Source: Rallus limicola
Lineage: Eukaryota; Chordata; Aves; Gruiformes; Rallidae
Assembly: GCA_022605955.1 (NCBI GenBank)
Contig: JAKCOZ010000010.1
Location: 372,001 to 436,000 of the forward strand
Direction of reading: 5' to 3'
DNA length: 64,000 bases
Positions 58,727 to 64,000 of the stretch are shown here, piece after piece. Numbering within the stretch: the first letter of the stretch is position 1; each line of letters starts with the position of its first letter. The notes under the pieces are model-generated. The model made no database searches, was not told where the DNA came from, and saw only the letters and a program-made list of their open reading frames with translations. The translations under genes and the position numbers were made by a program.

Positions 58727-58959
58727 TCTAGTGAGGATGGCATTGAGAGTAAAATATTATTTCCTATGAACAAAGTCTATGTATTCTGACTCATATTATT
58801 AATGTACCATAATGATCTTGAAACACATTCATTAAAGCTTTTGTTCCACTTATGAGTTGCAAGTCTGTTTTGACTTCTTAATTATCATGGCCAAAGTCCT
58901 TTGGTGAGGATAAAATAATATCCAGTTTATGTCTATATTACTGTTTTGCCCTCAGTTAA

Positions 58960-59420
58960 GAATCATGCAGCTGCTCACTCATTGCCCCACAGAGGAGTGG
59001 GGGAAAGAGTAGGAGGGGTAAAAGTGAGAAGACTAATGAGTTGAAATAAAGATTGCTTAATAGGTAAAGCCACACACAAAAGCAAAGCATGACAAGGAAT
59101 TCATTCTCTACTTCCCCTGGGCAGGGAGGTATTCAGCCATCTCCAGGAAAGTAGGGCTCCATTATGCTTAACAGTGACTTAGGAAGACAATATCACTCTA
59201 AATGTGTCCTCCCATTCCTCCTTCTCCCAGTTTTCTATGCTAAGCATGATGTCATATGTTATGAAATATCCCTTTGTTCAGCTGGGATCAGCTATCCTGG
59301 CTGTGTCCCCTCCAAATGTCTTATGCATACCCAGCTTACTCACTGGTGGGGTGGCATGAGAAACAGAATGCCCATACTAACTGCTATGAAGAAAATTTTC
59401 ATTGTCTCAGGTTGATTCCT
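58960..59420 (-). mobile_element. Avian LTR fragment (ERVL-like family)
   Basis: Long recognisable run of the abundant avian LTR: GCAGCTGCTCACTCATTGCC, AAGGAATTCATTCTCTACTTC, GCCATCTCCAGGAAAG, CATGATGTCATATG, ATCCTGGCTGTGTCCCCTCC and CTCACTGGTGGGGTGGCATG. Minus orientation is inferred from the known layout of the family. The U3 start is damaged after CTATGAAGAAAATTTTCA, and the U5 end before 58,960 is missing or diverged. Family assignment is from memory. Confidence 0.75.
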
Positions 59421-59519
59421 CTTTAGCATGAATAATTTACTTCTCTGAAGAAAATCTTTGCCACTACATTTTTTCACAGACACAGCTGAAATGGACCAGG
59501 TCATCTTTTGAGCTTCTTT

Positions 59520-59953
59520 CCACGTTGGCCTGGTTCTGGCCAGGCCAGGGTTAACTTCCCCAATCAGCCCACACAGATGAGCTGAGTCAGCCCAGGTGTG
59601 CTGCATTAGCTGGGACTGTTTTCCACACCACCCGACACCACTTCCCCATAAAAGCAGCAGGTTGGGGAAGGGTAGTGGCTGTTTTGCTGCTAGGACAGTT
59701 GGAGTGTGGCCAGGATGTTGGGTTGGTCTAGTCCTTACTCTTGGGCAGCCTTCTGTAATAGTTGGGTCAATAAGGTACTCTGTGTTAGCACTGAGTGTAA
59801 GTGTAACTGTCCATTATTGTTCTGTATGCACTTTGATATTTGGCAGTAAATTGTGCTTATCCCAACCCACGGAGGCTTTGCCTGTTTCTCCTCTGGAGTG
59901 AGTGAGCGGCTTGGTGGGCATTTGGCCTCTAGCCAGGGCCAAACCACTACGCA
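59520..59953 (+). mobile_element. LTR of another avian ERV family, plus orientation
   Basis: Ends with AGCCAGGGCCAAACCACTACGCA, a typical avian LTR 3' end. Upstream are a CCAAT-like CCCCAATCAGCC near 59,558 and a TATA-like CCATAAAAGCAGC near 59,645 at the expected spacing of about 90 bp. TGCTTATCCCAACCCACGGAGG and GAGTGAGTGAGCGGC follow in the R/U5 part. The 5' limit is uncertain (first clear part TGGCCTGGTTCTGGCCAGG). No internal genes adjoin, so it is a solo or partial LTR. Confidence 0.65.
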
Positions 59954-59961
59954 CTAGGGCT

Positions 59962-59988
59962 GTTCTATGATTTTATGACTCTGTGATA
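59962..59988 (+). repeat. CR1-like 3' tail
   Basis: TTCTATGATTTTATGACTCTG resembles the 8-bp ATTCTATG tandem units that end CR1 LINEs. It directly follows the LTR, so the LTR may have inserted into an old CR1 copy. The rest of that CR1 is not recognisable. Confidence 0.5.
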
Positions 59989-60715
59989 ACAAGGTGAGAA
60001 CATACAGCTCCTTTGGCATCACATGGAGACAGGTTTTTAACCTGTGCTTCCACTGACTTCCAGAAGCAAATTAAGTTTTTTGGGAGTAAAAAATGCTTAA
60101 TGTGTACAGTGACTAATGGAACCTGTTCCATGGAGAGGACGCCAAAGTCCAATTTCAATGCACACAACAGTCACCAGGATTATTGTTACTATATGAGAAG
60201 AAAGATGAAACAAAAATGCATGCATGCTGTGATTAATTATCTCCTAATTGTGACTTTTACTTCCCTTTAGCTTGTCACAGGTTTTTTTTTTAATCAATCA
60301 AATCAAGCTCATTTTCATTGGTTGGAATTAATGCAATAGCATATTAAAGAGCTTAAAGGGGACAAAAATAGAAAGGATTCTGGTGGTTGAAAAATGCTCC
60401 TCTCAGTTTGCAGCTTAGTCCATAGAGTGTTTTAACATGAAAAAACCCTCCAACTGAGAAGCTGGGCAGCATAACAGTTGTCTCAGAGCACTGCTACTGC
60501 TCTCTTTGGAGAAAACACTAATAACTTATACAAATTACCTGAGATAATACCACTTAGCTCTTTTACATCCCAAAACATGAAAACAATGAAAAAAATAATA
60601 ATGCGATTTAATTCTATTAAAATCCATACATCTGCCTAGTTTTCTATTAGATGAAAGTGCCACCAAGAGGTTTCAGAAAAATAGTTCCTGCTTAGCAGTC
60701 CTGATAAAAGTTTAC
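59989..60715. other. Putative intron, no recognised features
   Basis: AT-rich unique-looking DNA. No supported exon. Confidence 0.35.
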
Positions 60716-60840
60716 CTGGAAGCACCATTGAGACTTCTCATTCAGATTGCTAGAATGTGTAGAACAGGAACGAATATCCCCAAGAACACACTTGGTAATT
60801 GGACAAAAAATATCTTTCTTGAATGTCAGAACTGGATCAT
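60716..60840 (-). CDS. Internal exon of an unidentified gene (best supported)
   Basis: 125 bp on the minus strand with a strong acceptor (TCTAATTTAATTCCAG before 60,840) and a strong donor (TTCCAG/GTAAAC at 60,716). Two of the three frames contain stops. The remaining one is open across the whole segment: two bases, then 41 codons ending exactly on a codon boundary. Residues include VLTFKKDIFCPITKCVLGD and, later, EKSQWCFQ, with four cysteines. Splice sites and open frame coinciding so precisely is unlikely by chance. Phase: needs one base from the previous exon and leaves none. I do not recognise the protein. Confidence 0.65.
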
Positions 60841-62656
60841 CTGGAATTAAATTAGATAATGAAACTAAGTAGACTCAGATAATTATGGTAGCCGAGTAGA
60901 ACTAGATGCATATACGTGAATCTCTGATCCAGTTCCCCAAAGGCAAGAGATGTTACATTGTCAATTAAATAAATATTAATCACACTAGTATTTGACATAA
61001 CACATCATCTTCCCATATGAAGAATAAGAAAAAACAGTCACACTATGCACATTGCTGTAGTATCACTGAATATCTAACAGCAGCTGTACTTAGATTTGAA
61101 AATTACAATAGCAATTCTTTGAATTCTTGATAGACACTAACCCTATGTAAGGTTAATATGTGGAAGGAGTTTTTCTTCTGTACGTCTTCTTATTATTACT
61201 GTAGAGTTCATAACAGAGCCAACCCCCCAAAAAGACCATGGAAGCTAATACAGTATTGGTTTACTATTTGCTGTTCTTGAACTTTAATTTGTTTTTAATG
61301 GTTGCAAAAATTAACACACAGAAAACAGCTCTATTTCAATGAAGTGTGCTTTGGTACAGCAGCCTCCTGATATTTCATGTTAAATTAAAGTGCTTCCTCT
61401 CTTTCTGATCTGTATGCTAAAGAAGACAACACATTGAAATGGAAAAATCCAGACCGTCTGATCATTTGCAATGTACTCTGAAATTATATACACAAACATT
61501 TATGCCACAATAGCAACCTTACGCTAATTAATAATCATGTTTGATTACTCAGCCCCTGTGAAGATTGCTCAGACACTTCATTATCCACAACTGTTAAGAT
61601 ATTTCTAACTAGAATCCTAACATAGCTTGATGTAAATTTGATAAGAAAGTTCTTCTGCCATGCTACTAGCTTTTGTCATTAGGCAAGGCAATAGGATGGC
61701 ATTAAATGAGAGTAAAGAAACAAAAATAGCACAAGAAAATAAAAGTTAAGTAAGGATAATGATAAGAAAAGACAAGTTTTGCCCAGCAAGCCTTAAAAAT
61801 TCAGTCGTTTTTAGCCAAGTCATTCTCAAAGGCAAACCAAATTCTTGCAAATATTGCCTAATGCTTTCTCAAATGTCCTTGATAATGTATAATAGCCTGT
61901 ACCAATCAAGAAGCAATGCCCCGATCTTGGAAATCCACTTGCTGGACATCAAATGGATATATTTTTACAGTAAGAGCTACTAGAATGAGCAGATGATAAA
62001 AATGGAAATTTAAATCATGTTTGCCAACAATAGACACAAACAAATATTCTTAGAAACGTAGCTCCCTCAGTATAATTCTTTTGAAGTTACTGGTTTATGC
62101 CACAAAGTAAATTAATTATTTGTTAATATGAATAAGTGTTAAAATAAGAAATTAAGAGAAAAACTGGTAGACTTAAAGGTTGCCCTTGCAGGGACAGCTA
62201 GTTTGGCAGACTTTCTCAAGGCTGTAGCAGGCACAGTTCAAGAATACAAGTATTTCAGCAATGGATACAGGAAGTTTGAAAATGCTGTATGGAGAGAACA
62301 CTGCACTGTCATTCAATAAACCAGTTAAGGAGACTTTATTTAAGAATGCTTTCACACAATTACAAGCATCTTTACCTTCAGTGAGTCTTGTTCTGCTGGC
62401 TCTGGTCCTGGACCTTTTTAGACCTCTGGTTGTGATTAATTTCAGAAAAATCACACTGAGTTACAGAAGCACCATTTATGCAGCTTTATTAACATTATCA
62501 TTGTGCCATCAATGTCTCAGACATCTTGAGCCATGTTAGATGGAAGTAATAGTCACATTGTAAAGAAAGACGAATGTATCTGACCAGAGCAGACTGTGTA
62601 ATATCTGAGAGAGCAAGAAAATTCTTTGCATAACTAAAGGAGCATGACAGTCTTAC
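60841..62656. other. Putative intron, possibly hiding one more exon
   Basis: No repeat family recognised. With the strong donor at 62,657 the phases of the flanking exons do not fit (0 against 1), so either another exon lies here or a weaker donor at 62,692 is used. A segment near 62,377-62,450 has a donor-like CTGAAG/GTAAAG and ends in the right phase, but starts in the wrong one. Confidence 0.35.
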
Positions 62657-62833
62657 CAGAAGCATAACACCAATGCCAACAACTCTCGTACCATCATCTT
62701 TCCTTATAAAATGTTTTGGGCCAAGAGAGAAAAGATGGAATATTTTTTCATTGTTCAGACTAAGGCAGAAAGGCATTATTTGTCCATCAGCCAGCAGATG
62801 AACCATATGGCCAAGATTTTGAGGGTCACAATC
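62657..62833 (-). CDS. Internal exon of an unidentified gene
   Basis: 177 bp, 59 codons, open on the minus strand between an acceptor (TTATTCCTCTGAACCAAG) and a consensus donor CTTCTG/GTAAGA. An in-frame TGA lies two codons above the acceptor, as expected of intron sequence. Residues include MVHLLADGQIMPFCLS and HLFSLGPKHFIRKDDGTRVV; the composition is typical of a globular protein. It starts in phase 0, which fits the end of the exon at 62,960-63,065. An alternative donor GATGATG/GTACGA at 62,692 would make the phase fit the exon at 60,716-60,840. No family recognised. Confidence 0.55.
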
Positions 62834-62959
62834 CTTGGTTCAGAGGAATAACAATAAATAAACATTCATACAGATTTCTTATTCCTACATATCTTTCATG
62901 CAGTCTCTCATGTGGGTGGCTCAGAGTTCCATCAACACCTTGAGTAAATTCGGTCATAC

Positions 62960-63065
62960 CTTCCAGCAGAGGAGATATGCAATTTCTAAGACCTGCCTCT
63001 CTCTTGGAATTTCACAAGATTTCTCAGAAACAGACTCTTGAACTGGTATCACTGAATTTAGCATA
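62960..63065 (-). CDS. Internal exon of an unidentified gene
   Basis: 106 bp on the minus strand from an acceptor (CAGTAATTTTCAG above 63,065) to a donor TGGAAG/GTATGA at 62,960. It reads as one base plus 35 codons ending on a codon boundary; residues include EIPRERQVLEIAYLLCWK. A later acceptor (CTGTTTCTGAG, exon start at about 63,022) would give a phase-0 exon of 21 codons instead. The end phase matches the next exon at 62,833. Only 126 bp separate the two, a short but possible avian intron. Confidence 0.5.
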
Positions 63066-63199
63066 CTGAAAATTACTGTTAGAACTCAAGAGTTTGCTTT
63101 GACAGATTTGACTTTGGTGCTCACTACAACCTAGGGACTACCACAGGAAATAGGACTATAAGTATAAAGACAAAACCAGGTGTAGGACAACCATTTTAC

Positions 63200-63249
63200 C
63201 AGGTAATGTTGTGGATTAACCATACATAGAACATTTTCTTCTGTTTCTT
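63200..63249 (-). CDS. Possible small exon of the same gene
   Basis: 50 bp on the minus strand with a good acceptor (TGACTTCTTGCTCTGATAG) and donor CCTG/GTAAAA. Two frames are open: one with residues ETEENVLCMVNPQHYL that ends in phase 0, another that ends two bases into a codon. Each fits one of the two alternative starts of the exon at 62,960-63,065. Short length makes this the weakest of the upper exons. Confidence 0.3.
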
Positions 63250-64000
63250 CTATCAGAGCAAGAAGTCACAAGTTTGATTTCAAGAGCTTCTAAAATACAA
63301 AGTGTACATCCGGCAGGGAAAAAAAAAATCTGCAATAAAATACCCAATAAGCCCAGCACACAAATACGTACACTACCACCAGCACCTCTTTTGCACACTT
63401 AGCACATTAATCACACTGCCACCCTGAACTGTGGACAACAGTTCCTACTGCAAAGAGGGTGAAATCCTCTTAAAGTTGCATATGGCCTTTTAATCTATGT
63501 GCTCTGTACAGAGGACTTAGTTCCAGAGCACACCCCACATGAATCAGCTCAAACTCTGTAACTGACCTCATTTTGCATCTGTCAGAAACTCAAAGCAATA
63601 GCACCCAGCTGTTCACTTTAGTAAAATATAAAATTGCATAAATAAAATATGAATCTATAAATTTACTCTAATTCTTTGGAAACTCAGTGCTGTTCAGTGG
63701 CAAAAATTCAACTTTTAGCCCTTTTTAGTTCTGGGATTTTAATGCCTTCTCAACAAACCCTCTCCAGTTCCAATTTCTGGCCCAAAGATTTTCTGTAGTC
63801 TTTTTTTATTCTGTACTAACACTCTATCATAGCCCATGGGATGCCTTTCTACTCTAAAATAGAGTCCTTTTCTCAGGCTGAAAGAGTATTTTCAGTATCA
63901 CTTATCATCAATGAAAAATGCTTTCAGCAAGCTGTATACCAGGGACTAGAAAAGGGATTTTAGCCCTTTATACCCTCTCTTAAAAGTTGCAGTTCCTGTA
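63250..64000. other. AT-rich DNA without recognised features
   Basis: If the minus-strand gene is real, this is intron or upstream sequence. I found no further convincing exon or repeat up to the window edge. Confidence 0.35.

Noticed and set aside
54955..58736. Target-site duplication for the defective ERV
   Set aside because: The flanks GACTACA and TCTAGTG share no convincing direct repeat.
62377..62450. Possible extra minus-strand exon with donor CTGAAG/GTAAAG
   Set aside because: The frame that ends in the needed phase begins in a phase that does not fit the exon at 62,657, and another frame has a stop next to the donor.
62261..62539. 92-codon plus-strand open frame with a leucine-rich middle
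   Set aside because: Opposite to the candidate gene, no family similarity, and no promoter or splice evidence.

Overview
The window reads as nuclear DNA of a bird. The signs are a truncated CR1 LINE, LTRs of avian-type endogenous retroviruses, a class I (gamma-like) retrovirus remnant, intron-split exons in AT-rich DNA, and no bacterial-style gene packing. Species and chromosome cannot be read from the sequence.

Left two thirds (about 1-41,480): one uninterrupted satellite array with a 198-bp monomer, each usually carrying a PstI site (CTGCAG). Because 198 is divisible by 3, many monomers stay open on both strands, giving long but probably meaningless ORFs (up to 615 codons). The array is a series of higher-order repeats with different periods: 4202 bp (about 1-11.3 kb), 1982/2376 bp (11.7-18.4 kb), a mixed stretch (18.4-26.9 kb), 3025 bp (26.9-33.1 kb) and 2757 bp (33.6-40.4 kb). 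Beyond 40.4 kb the monomers decay. From 41.5 to 44.5 kb only ancient, roughly 180-bp relatives remain, and their orientation flips near 43.2 kb.

Middle (44.5-53.6 kb): a truncated LTR holding an inverted piece of retroviral protease/polymerase sequence, a full-length-looking solo LTR with an (AC)n/(C)n tract, part of a second LTR family, a CR1 LINE with a ruined RT active site, and AT-rich DNA without recognisable genes.

Right (53.6-64 kb): a set of minus-strand candidate exons with matching splice sites and mostly compatible codon phases suggests the 3' part of an ordinary vertebrate gene that I could not identify. Its large intron holds a defective class I endogenous retrovirus in the same orientation (54,965-58,726; gag fragment, protease, partial RT, two incomplete LTRs) and two more LTR pieces in opposite orientations. 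No rRNA, tRNA, CRISPR array or intact transposon gene was seen.
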